64,000 bases of DNA, from contig NW_020800126.1 in NCBI RefSeq assembly GCF_003590095.1, positions 124,001-188,000 of the forward strand. Reading direction: 5' to 3'. The stretch comes from Trichoplusia ni. Lineage: Eukaryota > Arthropoda > Insecta > Lepidoptera > Noctuidae. Shown here piece after piece: positions 12,301 through 23,800 of this stretch; position 1 is the stretch's first letter; every line of letters starts with the position of its first letter. The position numbers and the translations under genes were made by a program. The notes below the pieces were generated by a model. That model had not been told where the DNA came from. It saw only the letters and a program-made list of their open reading frames with translations, and ran no database searches.

Positions 12301-15300
12301 GGGCTAGGTAACCCTATAGATACCTCATCGCTATAATTTCTTTGTTGGTATATTTAGGTCAGCCGCATTGGTCCAGTGGTCACCAGTCAACCGTGATGTC
12401 CTTCGTTCAATCCTGGTTGAAGCAATTCTATCGGAAATGCGGTTGAATATGTGACTAGTTAGTTAGCAGGTTACTGTAGTGTGATTCAAACTGCTTTCTA
12501 AATTCTTTAGCAAATATGTCTGAAACCAACACTATCTTATACTTATATCATTACTTTAGATAATTCAAACATATCATTAAACAAACAAAAAAAGATGTTA
12601 TGTCATGTCACCTCCGTGAGAGTGCGAACGATTTTTTCCATAATATAACTGACTCGCTCATTTAACATTACTTAGTGCCATGCCAAGTATCCAAATAAGC
12701 AAAATGTCAACGGAACGATTCGCATTCCTGTAATAATAAAATCAACGATCTAAGTACCGGACGGCCTCGGGTGAAGTAAAAAGTCCTTTTAAGCAATAGT
12801 ATAGATGTATGTTCTTTACACAACCACGCACTGGCATTTAGCCAGCATTAATTGACTAGGTTTAAACTTTCAAGCCACTTATTACCCTACTACCGATCAA
12901 CTGCATCTTTGTAAGCTGCTACTTTTTAACTGACTTCAAAAGCTCTCAATTATAATTCAATATGACTAAGTAACGAATGGAATGCAGAAGTAATACAATG
13001 AAATGCTAATAAACTATGGGTATAGTAAGCTATGGGGAATTCTTTGTTGACACATTAGAAGGTTAGCTATGACTCCCCGAGGTGCTTGCTACTGCGTGCC
13101 TTTATGGTCACTATACCGTTTATTACGGTGCTTATATTATTAACCTTGAGTTCATTTGTATTGTATTTTTGATATAGCGCGACCATTGATAAGAACAATC
13201 CTCGGTTCGAAGAAAACTATCAAAACCTATGGTTGTGTAAACTGTTACAAAAATAAACTGAAATAAGTTTCTTCTTACAAACAAGTACGAGTTTATCTAA
13301 TTCGAGGAAAGTGTTACAGTTATAAACAAACTTCACGTTATTTTTAAAGAGTAATAACCAACAAGCAGCTTGTCAAGGAAGTTGAAAAACATTAGTGTAT
13401 TAGTATCTACGTCACGGTACTGACAATGAATCATTTAGATGATTGCAATCGTCAGAATAATATCTAATGACGGCCGTCGTACGAACAACACACGTGGATG
13501 GTAGACCGCAAGTAGCTTATCATAATACAAATATCAATCTTACTGCTACACGTAGCAAAGTAATACACAAATAAAGAATCATATATAATCCCCCAGAAAT
13601 GAGCGCCCTGTGAAGGACGTGCGATAAAGGTAAATAATTATATTAATTATGCAAGTAATATCGTAACCGTTTAAGATTATAATTATGCTAATTAGTGAGT
13701 CGGGACATCGTAGGTTAATCGTTATCGATCATACTTTTACGAGTTACTGTTCAGTCTAGATCTCTAGACAGACATTTTTCCTTAGTCTGTGTGACTAAGT
13801 AATACAAATCGACGTAGCGTAGTCAAGGGTCCATTAATTGTCAATTAAGAGAGGCCAAGGGCAAAGATTGAGTACATCACTCAGCTGTTAAAAAAATTAG
13901 GATTATATACAAAGATTTTATAAATATGGGTAGCGCAATAGGTCATAGCAAATTAGTAATGTCGACTCCAGCGCTCAAAAAGACATGTCAAAGTGATAAT
14001 ATATCCTCACTGCGATGAGCCAATACTCCTTTAGATTTCTTTGTTCAAGATACGAACTTTCAAGCATACACTTGATTTCTCTTACACAATAGCAGAAACA
14101 AACTTGTATTTTGAGGGTTTTGACAATGCTGGATAAACGTACCTGGAAGAACATCCACGTGGGGTACTCTCCAAGTTTGACAGCGATACATGCTCCTAAC
14201 GCGATGAACACGGTTGATATGCTATCACAGCCGTGGTCGAAGAGCTCGCCCAGCGGCGACTGGCTGCCGGTGCGGCGCGCCTGCTTCCCATCGATAGCGT
14301 CCAGGCTTTGGTAGATGAATACTCCTAGCGCGCACAGAGCGCAGGCCCATCGCGGCGGCTCCTGCCGCGCGTCGGGGCTATACCTGTACATCACACAAGT
14401 TACACATATAGCTCGAAGACTTTATACTCAAGTAGGTACTATAGTTATCATAAAAACGTGACACTTCATGTATCGGTTCTTTTATGAGGAACCTTGGTGT
14501 TTGCACGTCGCCGTTTACAGTTTTCTTTTTTATAGATATTTCCTATTACCTTTTATGTTAGTCTAGTAGATAACTCTTGTCAGTTATATATGCTGTGTAT
14601 CTTTTATTAGGTGATACACAAAAAAAGATTTCTTCTAAGACCACATATAAATATGATGTTATTTATGAAAAAATATTGTAATTACATTATGATATATATG
14701 TATGTTCGAACAGAGTTCAGTAAGCATGACATTCATCTTTGTGCAATGCAATAAAATCATTGCTATATCTAGAAATAAACACAGCGAGGGTATGAGCCAT
14801 TAAGTGCTCATTCACCTCTTCTCTGTGTGGGTGTGTAATCTCATAATACCTAGACCTTTAAAGATCACTAAAGCTTCTAGTTAGGTCTAACATTTAGTCT
14901 CAAATGAATAATTCCAAAATAAACTTGAGGGAAAAAAGCATGTGATACAGAAAGTAGAGGAAAGCATTGGATGATTTCAAATCAGGAAAGAAAGGGGTGC
15001 TTTACATGCCATACCATTCTTGGATTATCAAATTATTTTACATAATTAAATATGATATAGTAATGAACCATCTCCAATTTTAAACTTCATGTCCAATAGT
15101 ATGATGACTAGTATAACAATGTTTAATTATTTCTAACATTTCTTTAATAAATAAAATGTACTCGTTATTTTTCCTAATTATAGAACAAAAGCAACTAATG
15201 AATGTATGTTCATATCAACAAGCTCATAGTGACACTGAAGTAAACTTAAATCAGGCAATAAAAATGTGACAACAATGTGATTACTTGTTGTAATTAAAAT

Positions 15301-17748
15301 GGATTGTGTTAGATAAATATTAGAGGTAATTATTTGTTTAAAGTTCATTAGTTACATTAACATAGGGAAGGATAGTGATTAAGAATGAAATTGATACATT
15401 GTTTTGCATTCAAAAACACATTAAGACAATATCTTTTAAAATATGCCTTTTATGTTTGATATTGCATGAAGATCAATGCATATAGTTTATTAGATTTACT
15501 AAAGATTTTCTACACATCTATTTAGAATTGTAAAATAAATGACAGTTTGATCTATGAGACATCAGATTGCATAGATGCATCTACAAGTTATTTGTTGCGC
15601 ATAACAATATTATGCAAAAGAAGGAAGTATATCTTAGCAATAAAAACATATTCAACATCAACATTTCAAGTTATTTCACACAATAAACACTTATCAATCA
15701 CAAAAATATTTCCTGCAAGGTTTTATTGTCTGAGAAAATCTACTTTTATGACAAATAATATTTTTTCTGATTTCCGAACATATTTATACAATTTCAGTGA
15801 GCTAGTGGTATATAATTAGCCTGTCCCAATACAGGAGATCTGTTATCATAAGGACAAGGTTCAGGAAGTGGTTTTTTCATGTAACTGACTGACAGAGAGT
15901 ATAAGTCTAATGGCTGAACCCAATTAAACTTTTTGAGAAAAAGAAAAGTAATTTTGCTTGTTGTTAAGTCTGATTTGGTTTGCAAGATTTAATACCTCAC
16001 ATGGCTACCTTCAGGCTCACGGAGCCCTGAGCAGGGGAAGTATTAAATATTTAGTTGAACTAAACAGTATATGAAACAATTAGATACACAGCAAGTTTTC
16101 TAGGTGATTACTATTCACAATTGGTTATGGCTAACTGCAATTCACCATCTAATAATGGGTTGCAAATACTAAGGGGTTAATTTCATGATTATTTAAATAA
16201 ACAACAGAATAAATGGGAAAAACATAAATTAAAAATGGAAAGTGTGAAACAGACACTATAACTACTAGTAATATATGGGAGTCAAACATATGTTCAGAGT
16301 AAGAGTTTTCTCCGCAGGTGTAACAGAATACACAAGACCAAGGACATGTAAAGCATAATTAAAGAAATAACATCATTAAAATTCTGTTTTTATTAAAATG
16401 AATGGACAGAAAAGAAAGTGTTTCTTGAGTTACTTAAGTAGAACAAAGTAATAAAACAGAAATCTTATAAGATTTTCCTTTTTTTAGTTAAATCATTTTA
16501 TAGATCAGGCTAACTAATACTGAAACAAGTAAATCAATTTTGTAATCATGTCTTTAGAGCTGATGAGTATGTAAGTTGTGTACTTGTAACAAAAAAGTAC
16601 TTCATATCAAATGAACATCGGAACACTAGAATTTATGAGAGCATTATTAAAATTTATATCAATATTCAGTTTGTTATAACTTACCTTGTTAAGTTATTAA
16701 CATTATTTGAATTAGGTTAATTAATATCGGATACTATTTGTCCACTAAGACTCCAATTAATTAAAACAATTTAAAATGGTCTCAATTATGATAACATAAT
16801 TTTATAAAAAGTTTTACTATCAAATCAGATAAATATATTTGATAAATTTAAAAGTTGTATGTAATATTGTAACCTTGATTTTTAAGTCATTTATTTTTAA
16901 AGGGGTTTGTAACTGAAAGAGTCAACTTGACATTTGCACTAAACTTAGGTTAGGTATTAGACCTAATGAAAAGGCCTACTTGAATATTATGAATAAATTG
17001 ACAATAGCAAGGATATCTAGATTAATTCACCAAATGAAAATAAAAAAGGACCATATTTTATTAAGTGTGTGACTAAATTATACATAGTATGAAAGGATTA
17101 TAATTAAATTATGATGCACTGGTCTTGGTTGTAAGTAAACTTGATAATGCAAAAAAATTGTAAAATAGGGATATTCTGAATGAAGAGGGGACTGAAATAT
17201 TAAAGAGACCTCTAAAAGCATTATTTTAGTAAGGTCTGCAAAATTAAAGTAAGCGTGAGAAGCAGCAATATTCAAATCTCAGTATCTTATCTCGGCAGAC
17301 AGTGGCGCGACTTCGCCTCGGCCAATCGCATGCCTGTTTTTTCAAGCATTACAACATGTAAACATGCGTGAACTGTGATTTTGTTGAATGGATATGCAAT
17401 TGTTACAAAACTATTACTAGGACGTTCATTACAGACCGTTAGAAAGTCTTAGTGCCAGCAGAAAATGAAAGTCGTTACGGTCGGACGAGATATGACACAG
17501 TTCCTAATGTATTGATATAACCTTCGATTTACTTACCAAACTAATATAAGTGTGGTGACTATATTTACTATTAAACCTAAGATTGTGATGAGATTCGGCG
17601 CGAGCCATAACGGCGTTTTTGACACCAGCCAGCACCACCACGGTTGGAGCCATGCATCCAATATACTGGCACTCGTACAAGAATATTTGTGATCACTTAG
17701 TCTTTTTAACTGAGCAGCGTTGAGTATTCTCTCTTTGTAGAACTGCAT
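3153..17748 (-). CDS. CEPT1: choline/ethanolamine phosphotransferase (CDP-alcohol phosphotransferase), whole spliced gene
   Basis: Transfers phosphocholine or phosphoethanolamine from the CDP form to diacylglycerol, the last step of the Kennedy pathway, in ER or Golgi membranes. Exons read on the minus strand: 17748-17537, 14383-14143, 9490-9332, then one of 8298-8170, 6454-6323 or 4676-4545, then 4019-3861, 3714-3589 and 3368-3153. All have GT-AG borders and matching phases. The product is 413 or 414 residues, against 416 for human CEPT1. The family motif D-G-x2-A-R-x8-G-x3-D-x3-D falls exactly at residues 102-124. The order of segments along the protein matches the family, including F-Y-C-A-H-W-Q, G-K-N-G-S-T and the N-x-Y-F-N loop before the C-terminal helix. 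The start ATG at 17746-17748 has A at -3. The fly orthologue is bb in a boxcar (bbc). What is seen is the motif and exon chain; function follows from the family. CHPT1- or SELENOI-type relatives are less likely given the overall match to CEPT1. Confidence 0.95.
3589..3714 (-). CDS. CEPT1: CEPT exon 6
   Basis: Forty-two codons in phase 0-0. Begins V-A-H-M-T-K-S-E-M, then G-P-A-M-L-F-L-N-Q-Y-F-N and E-Y-Y-V-L-W, conserved near the C-terminus of CEPT enzymes. Acceptor tttccag, donor ACG|GTAAGC. The intron to exon 5 is only 146 bases. Confidence 0.94.
3861..4019 (-). CDS. CEPT1: CEPT exon 5
   Basis: Fifty-three codons in phase 0-0. Starts G-T-S-I-L-S-P-V directly after the G-K-N-G-S-T-V-A of whichever exon 4 is used, matching the family order, and includes N-H-P-A-L-Y-I-L-A-F-G and A-K-V-T-N-R-L-V. 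Acceptor ttgtcag, donor GTG|GTAAGA. Confidence 0.94.
4545..4676 (-). CDS. CEPT1: CEPT alternative exon 4c
   Basis: Forty-four codons in phase 0-0, acceptor cactacag, donor GCA|GTAAGA. Begins L-P-T-I-N-V-S-L and has a V/L/I/Y-rich membrane helix. It ends K-G-G-V-G-K-N-G-S-T-V-A. It is the version closest to the next constant exon, 525 bases away. Silent codon differences in the shared motif (GGA/GGC, AAA/AAG, TCC/TCA) show it is an old, selected copy and not a recent duplication. Confidence 0.88.
6323..6454 (-). CDS. CEPT1: CEPT alternative exon 4b
   Basis: Forty-four codons in phase 0-0, acceptor tgccgcag, donor GCT|GTAAGA. Begins I-P-A-L-G-V-P-L and has an aromatic-rich membrane helix (F-Y-F-A-T-N-F-F). 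It ends R-G-C-G-K-N-G-S-T-V-A, so the usual G-G-V before G-K-N-G-S-T is R-G-C here. Its membrane helix differs from 4a and 4c almost throughout, while the final G-K-N-G-S-T-V-A is identical. Confidence 0.88.
8170..8298 (-). CDS. CEPT1: CEPT alternative exon 4a
   Basis: Forty-three codons in phase 0-0, ending G-G-V-G-K-N-G-S-T-V-A just before donor GCT|GTGAGA. It contains a hydrophobic A/V/G-rich membrane helix. Third codon positions are strongly G/C. The acceptor (gcactag) lacks a good pyrimidine tract, so this copy may depend on regulated recognition. It is one residue shorter than the other two versions. Only one of the three exons can sensibly be used per mRNA, since joining two would duplicate the helix and motif. 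Confidence 0.85.
9332..9490 (-). CDS. CEPT1: CEPT exon 3 (residues 152-204)
   Basis: Fifty-three codons, phase 0 to phase 0, with acceptor tttttcag and donor CAG|GTAACG. Contains the family stretch F-Y-C-A-H-W-Q-A-Y-V-T-G-T-L and I-D-V-T-E-A-Q-Y. It is followed by the three interchangeable exons. Confidence 0.94.
9491..14142. other. CEPT intron 2
   Basis: AT-rich 4.65-kb intron with no coding exon recognised. It contains a short tRNA-like repeat fragment near 12360-12440. Confidence 0.7.
12360..12440 (+). repeat. possible tRNA-derived SINE fragment
   Basis: The stretch has an A-box-like TGGTCCAGTGGT followed about 40 bases later by a B-box-like GTTCAATCC. The spacing is like a tRNA or tRNA-derived SINE head, but it cannot fold as a complete tRNA by eye and I see no tail or target duplication. 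Confidence 0.35.
14143..14383 (-). CDS. CEPT1: CEPT catalytic exon (residues 71-151)
   Basis: Holds the whole CDP-alcohol phosphotransferase signature: D102, G103, A106, R107, G116, D120 and D124. These residues bind the metal and CDP-alcohol and support catalysis in this family. The acceptor is tgtacag and the donor CAG|GTACGT. It enters in phase 2 and leaves in phase 0. All signature residues are intact. Confidence 0.95.
14384..17536. other. CEPT intron 1
   Basis: AT-rich intron of 3153 bases between the first and catalytic exons. No coding exon or named repeat seen. Confidence 0.7.
17537..17748 (-). CDS. CEPT1: CEPT first coding exon (residues 1-71)
   Basis: Begins M-Q-F-Y-K-E-R and carries the conserved L-K-R-L-S-D-H-K-Y cytosolic start, then the W-L-A-P-N-L-I-T-I-L-G membrane entry that precedes the catalytic core in this family. 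It ends in phase 2 at a consensus G|GTAAGT donor. The upstream region 17749-17960 should hold the 5' UTR and promoter; no TATA box is obvious. Confidence 0.93.
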
Positions 17749-18071
17749 TTTATTTCACTGTCACGACATTACAATGTACGAAAAAATCCACCATTTACTA
17801 ATTCACGAGATAAATTCGCAAAATCGCAGTGCAAATCACATTCACATCACACCGTTCTTGATAATACCATAAACTATATAGCAGTTTTTTTAAAGCACCT
17901 TATACACGCAACGACGTTCTGTCACCCAGCCACGCGTACAACGGCCAAAGACAATAATTTTGACAGGTCTACGCATGTGTTGCCAAGTTATAAAATTTAC
18001 CTCAAATTGGGGTAAATTTAAGCTGATCGTGAAGCGACTTCTTCCTTTTTAATTTGAAATCATAAGCACTA

Positions 18072-18288
18072 TCCTTACTAATATTATAAATGTGAAAGTA
18101 ACTCTGTCTGTCTGTCTGTTACGCTTTCACGTCTAAACCACTGAACCGATTTTAATGAAATTTTGTACAGAGATAGAGTTGACCTTGAAAAGGAACATAG
18201 GATAGTTTTTATCCCGGACTTTTGACTTTCTCTTGGAAACGCGATATAACCGACCTAGACGCGGGCAATGCCGCGGGCGAAAAGCTAG
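18072..18288 (+). mobile_element. short non-autonomous Helitron-like element, copy 1
   Basis: Begins TCCTTACTAATATTATAAA and ends AAAGCTAG. It therefore starts with TC, ends with CTRR, and sits between a flanking A (18071) and T (18289), as Helitrons do. The body (CTGTCTGTCTGT, then GAACCGATTTTAATGAAAT, then GCGGGCGAAAAGCTAG) matches a very abundant lepidopteran repeat. It has no coding capacity. A second copy in opposite orientation lies at 39683-39862. Confidence 0.75.
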
Positions 18289-18591
18289 TTATTTAATATT
18301 TGTGTACCTAAAGTATAAAATTGTTAAAATAATCACTTAAATTTTTTTCAATCATTTTTCTTTTCAATATGGTTTGTGTACAACCTGGTGTTAAGAGATC
18401 TAACCACTTGCTTATAAAATGATTATAAATTTCCGCACTTAAACATAATTATGCTAGAAATCATCAGGTAATATAAAGCAGCGACTGATTAAGCATTCGT
18501 TTTATTAGAGTTTTGTTTTCTTATAGGTAGTAAATATGTCGGTGTAGGGTAAATAATTTAGAAAAAACATAGTTATTTTACAACACAAAGC

Positions 18592-18597
18592 TTTATT
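18592..18597 (-). terminator. distal poly(A) signal of the BTBD11-like gene
   Basis: AATAAA on the minus strand about 410 bases beyond the stop codon, a more usual 3' UTR length than the proximal hexamer at 18979-18984. Confidence 0.4.
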
Positions 18598-18978
18598 TCA
18601 ACAATAATTACATTACAATTATTACAAAGATATAATACTTTCCTGTTATAAAACTATTTTATGAGAATTATTGTCAGAATTTCAAAAAGAAGATGAAATA
18701 CATTTTTATTAAAATATATTTTAATATCTCAATTGTACTTGTTGCTATATTTACTTATCTACATAAGAGTTAATTTAGTACTTAAAAATATTATATAAAA
18801 TTATTATCAAACTTCGTTACGTAAAGGTATTTTCAGCATGACAAAATTAAAGCCTTATAAAAATATTTGGAAAAATATTTTATTTTCTATTAATCAGTAA
18901 TATAAACAGAGCAACTCGTTTTCTCTCAAACACAAATAAAAAACAAATCTTTGAAAAACGGGTTTTGGGATTTGAGTT

Positions 18979-18984
18979 TTTATT
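18979..18984 (-). terminator. proximal poly(A) signal of the BTBD11-like gene
   Basis: AATAAA on the minus strand, 24 bases after the stop codon. That would give a very short 3' UTR. A second AATAAA at 18592-18597 would give about 0.4 kb and may be the main site. Confidence 0.4.
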
Positions 18985-19007
18985 AAACATTTTATAGATC
19001 GTCAGTG

Positions 19008-20802
19008 TTATCTACTTTTAGCTTGGTTTTTCCTGGCTTCAATTCTTTTTTGTAATGTAATCAAAAGAGCACCAAGTACGTTATGACCAGGGAGCCGCTT
19101 TCCAAAGAGCAAACGCTTAACCGAGTCGTCGTACGTGAGAAGAGCTACCATATTTTGAAGTAGAAATCCTTGGCAGTATTCCAACAGCTGTGTAGCACCA
19201 TAAACCTGCGAAGTAACCAATCACTGTAAATTGGTGCATAGTTTCAGTTCGACAATATAAACCTATAGCATTTATCTAAAGTTTCTGGAATGCTGATAAA
19301 ATAATTTAGTTGTCAAATCAAATTTTAATGATCACCGCTGTGTTGAGTTGACTAATGACTTATGAAATGACTTGCAATAACAGTCGTTCTATGATAATTG
19401 TATTAAAAAAACGTGTATGCCTCTTGTTTTTACCTTAGCATGAATATAGACAGAGACGAGGTTGTGAAGGTCAACAGACTTGGCCGCTCTGGCCTCGCAG
19501 TGTCGCTGCAACGGCAGCAGCTGGAAGAAGGAGGCTGCGGCGAGTACCTCCAGCACGTCTGTCTCAGGGATGTCCAGACCCGTGCACCCTCCAGAGTATA
19601 GATACTTCATGACTTGCTGTAAGAACAGTCATGACTAATAAGAACAGTTTCAAACAGTAGGATGACGATTGAAATGCTATAATAGAAAAAGTAATATACC
19701 GTTATTGATATTCTGCTTTGAACAAAATTATGAATTTTACGGCAAAAAATAAATTATAGTTTTACATTGCGTAATAACATCAATCCTAATTATAAGCGAG
19801 ACTAGCAGCGCCATCTAGTGATGTTTGCATACAGACATAATGTAATTTTACGGCAGATATACCTATTCTTAAAACGAGAGAAAACATACCTCAAATATGT
19901 GGTACCGGATGTCGTTGATTTGCACCAATGGAGGAGCTGTATTCGGAGGCGGTAAAGCTTCATTCGATGATCTTGGCGGAGCTAACATAGCCCGCAGTCG
20001 TGCTGATTCCGACACAAGAACTATTTTGTGGCCGTAGAACAATCGACCTTCGACTCTGGAACAAGGATGACATACTTTGTAAATCGCATAGCATGAGTAT
20101 TTATTATAAAAATAGATTACTTCACGAAGACTTTTAGAGTTTTTTTTTTTTGAAAGCACACTTACTCGCTATGTCTTTCTCGCAAAGCCAGCTTCTTTTA
20201 ACTATTTTAATAATTTCAATTAAACACTCACCTAAACGTAACGTCAGCGAGTGAGGGGTTATTTACATACGAAGGATCAACCCTGGCTGGCGGCGGGGCG
20301 GCGGGGGGAGGCGGCTGCGCCACGGCCGGCACCGGCTCGCGCCCGTAGCACGCGCACAGGATGTCAGCCAGCAGTAGCACTGTGCCCTCCTTCTAAATAT
20401 AATTCACTGTTATTGCATGCAAATTGGTTCAAGATCAAAACTTGACATTAATTATATTTCAAAATTAAGAATATTTAATCTCTGACTTTATTTCTTTATT
20501 ACCTTGCTGTACCGTAGAATATTGAACAGCAGGGGGAGGCACTCGTAAATGAACTGTTTACTGTAGTGGCTGTCATCAGATGGACACACCTAAAATAAAA
20601 TAATTACGTAGGTTTATTTCGATTATCTTTCCATTCATTTTGTAAAGTTCCCCACATAAGTAGATATATATTACCTGTAAGAAGTCTTGTAAAAGTTGGT
20701 CAATAACATTGTCTAATGCTGCATCAGCGGCGGCAGCAAGAGACAGTGTCCACGCGTGCAGGGACCATGGCACACCAAGTGCGTGCAATTCTAAAGTTAT
20801 AT
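19008..20802 (-). CDS. BTBD11-like body: pre-BTB, BTB and C-terminal helices (6 exons)
   Basis: Exons 20802-20675, 20589-20503, 20392-20232, 20055-19890, 19616-19434 and 19205-19008. The BTB fold is shown by L-A-D-V-T-F-R-V-E-G-R-L-F-Y-G-H-K-I-V-L, then V-M-K-Y-L-Y-S-G-G, A-A-S-F-F-Q-L and L-Q-R-H-C-E, spaced as in the family. After it comes the BACK-like C-terminal helix set (L-L-E-Y-C-Q-G-F-L-L-Q-N-M). Stop TAA at 19008-19010. BTB domains dimerise and commonly recruit CUL3; which applies here cannot be read from sequence. A Pro-rich insertion precedes the BTB. Confidence 0.95.
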
Positions 20803-23800
20803 CTGAAAGAAGAAATAATAGTTGGTAATTCGTTCTTTGTTGCAGGCAACACTAAAGAGGGATTTAAAAATCTAAAAATCCCTCATCAAAGATTTTTACT
20901 AAGAAGTATAATATTATTGTCACTTTCCAGTGCAAACCAGTGGCTTATATCCGAGAATTAAATTACCAAGCCATTTTATGTTTGATCCTATACCCATTTA
21001 CTAATACGAAGAATTGAGGTATTGTGACTGCAATTTTCTACAACAGTTATTCTTGGAGTACTCCTGAAGTCAGTTACCTAAGTGGTCAGTCTCGGCGGCA
21101 CAGTACATGGCGTCGTGCAGCGCGCGCTGCTGCTGCTTGGTGAAGGCGGGGTTCCGCGCGGGCGGCGCGGCGGCGCCCTCCGCCAGGACCTCCTCCAGCG
21201 ACAGCACGGCGCCCGCGCCGCCGCCGCGCGCGCCGCCCCGCACCGCGGCGCGCAGGCAAGCGCGGCGCCCGTGCGTGCAGCACACTGCCACCGCGCTAGG
21301 GAACAATGATGAGATAAGCACAATTAAGACGGTGATTTTCAAGGCGCTTCTTTTTCCAAAAATATGACATCAAAGTCTACCCTGAAAGACCACATCATAA
21401 CAGTGTGTTATAATTGCACTGAATCAGATTTTTCGGTGAGTTTTCACATACCTGTAGCAACCATATTGTGCCGCAACGGAATAGCACAGCGCATCGTTAA
21501 GCTGTGTAGAGAGGAACGGGTCCGCACCATGTGACAACAGCAACTGCACCAGCTCTAGGTTACCAACGCCGCACGCCACCTACACACATTTTTTAATTTA
21601 ATCAAGTGTATTCTTATATTATATTCCAAGGAATGGGGTCCAGGCTGTGGTTGAGTTTATGGCAACCCTGAATAAAAAAGGTTATAAAAAAAAAATTAAA
21701 TCTTGAAATTTGTAGACTATTAAAAGTAAGAGTATAGCTCACTTGTAGTGGTGTGAGCGTGCAGACATCATCCCCGCGCGCGGGCGCCCCGTCCACGCGC
21801 GCTCCGGCGGCCAGCAGGCGGCGCGCGCACTCCACGGCGCCCGCGGAGCCCGCGCCGCCGCCCGCGCCGCTGCACGCGTACACCAGCGCCGTCCAACCTG
21901 GTAGCATACATACAATTTAATACTGGCCTGTTGGTCTAGTGGTTAGTGACCCTGACTGCTATCGTGGGTTCGATTCCCACCCAGGACAAATGTTTGTGTG
22001 ATGAGCACGATCATTTTGTTCTATGTCTGGGTGTAATTTATCTATAATATGTATGTATTTAGAACTATATAAGTATGTTTATCAGTTGTCTAGTACTTAT
22101 AAGTTATAAGTACTAGACAACTGTTGTTATCTTATATTATTCTATTAGTCGCATTCTGTATTCAACACGGGAAGGTGTATAACTTATAGGTACGTATGCT
22201 TAAGTATGATCCACGATAAATAATGATAATATGTACCTGCAGTGGGTGGCGTGTAGCTAGGAGTACTCTGTTGGGTAGATGGCGATCGTGGGGATAATGG
22301 CATTGCACAGTGTGCTGCACAGGCGCCGCCGGTCTCGATGTTAGGATCGGCACCAGCTTCTAGCAGGAGCTGCAATGAAAATGAAATAGTTTTATCATAT
22401 GGATTGAATCTATAACCCGTCGTTCTGTTTGTTTTACATTTGATCAGGATTTAAATACTTACAGCAACAATCTGTTCGTCACCAACTAGAGCTGCTTTCA
22501 TGAGCGCCGTAAGTCCTGAGGCATCTGGAGCGTCGACCCCAGCTGGTGGCATGAGCGAACGCACGCCCCCCACCAGCTCTGGTCTCCCGCTCAGCAGGGC
22601 CCGCTGTGCGACCCCCACAGCTGCTCTACTTAGCTCATCAGCTGTGCGCGCGCAACGGGACCAAACTGGTTCTATAGCTTCCTCTGCTCTGTAATTTTAA
22701 TGAGAAAGTCCATTTTAAGGTTCAACCAAAAGGTATGGAATAGTTAGACAAATTTTGGTTCTCCATATTCTTATTTCTATAATTATCAAGGAGTACTTAT
22801 TTCAATAGTTTAAGGTATAGCTTGTGTATTTATGAATGATATAATGAATATTACGTGATAGGTCTGGGTGGGCAGTCGGCATGCGGTAGTAGCAGCCTGG
22901 CGGCTTGCATGACATCATCAGCATCGGGCACAGCCGGCGGCGGGCGCAGCGTGGCGTGCGCACGTATGACGCGCACCCACTCGCCCAGCGGCGGCAGGGC
23001 GCCCGCGCCGCGCTCGCCCCACAGCCCCGCGCCGCCACAACTGCCACCACTGGTACTCGAATGCTCCAACTGGAAAGGAAAATGCTTTGTATAGACTGTA
23101 TGAAAACTTGTTAATAACATTTCACGATGTGTTGCGGACCTTGAGAGACTTCCTTAGATTTCATGCTGAACGGTTTCCGTATTCTACTTACAATATAAAA
23201 ATGAAACTTGTCTACTATGTTTCTACCCAAATATCACAAGGTCATATGACATATCTCACCTGAGAACATCGCATAAAGTAATACAACGCTCGTTCAGCGG
23301 ACGGGGATAGTGGCGACAGTCGTGGATGTACTCTTCGCAGCACAGCTCGGAGCTCCGACGCGGAGCCTGCACACGTCGTCAGTAGAACGGACGCTGACGA
23401 TCCACCAGAACTGTTATTAGATCCAGCTGAAGTGCCAGATCCGCCTGCGAAAGAAAAAGCTTTAGAAACGGGTCTTAAATATTAAGAAACGTTTATTGCT
23501 CCTTTTGCACAAAACATTGGAACTCGAGATACATACCGGAACCGTTCGTAGTGATACCAGAATCATGACTAAGTCCCAGTTGACGATGTTCAGGGCGAGA
23601 CACTCCCGATGACGATCCTGATCCCAGAGAGCTCATTGATTCCCACCGGGATAGTGACAAGGCTCCTGCAAGTAGCATATTGGTGATATTAATGAACCTC
23701 ATGAGCACTTTCGATTTAAGGCATAATGTCTGTTGATGATGGCAGTTGACATTATTGTTCAATGCATTAAATGGTACCTGAGGCAACTCTTCCAGCGTTC

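Larger units (their letters stand above)
17749..19007. other. spacer between BTBD11-like gene end and CEPT start
   Basis: About 1.26 kb separating two same-strand genes. It must hold the 3' UTR of the BTB gene and the promoter and 5' UTR of CEPT, and also contains a short Helitron-like insertion at 18072-18288. Confidence 0.7.

Noticed and set aside
21961..21995. Intact tRNA gene at the B-box GGTTCGATTCC
   Set aside because: No acceptor-stem pairing flanks it and a SINE body follows directly, so it is a tRNA-derived SINE.
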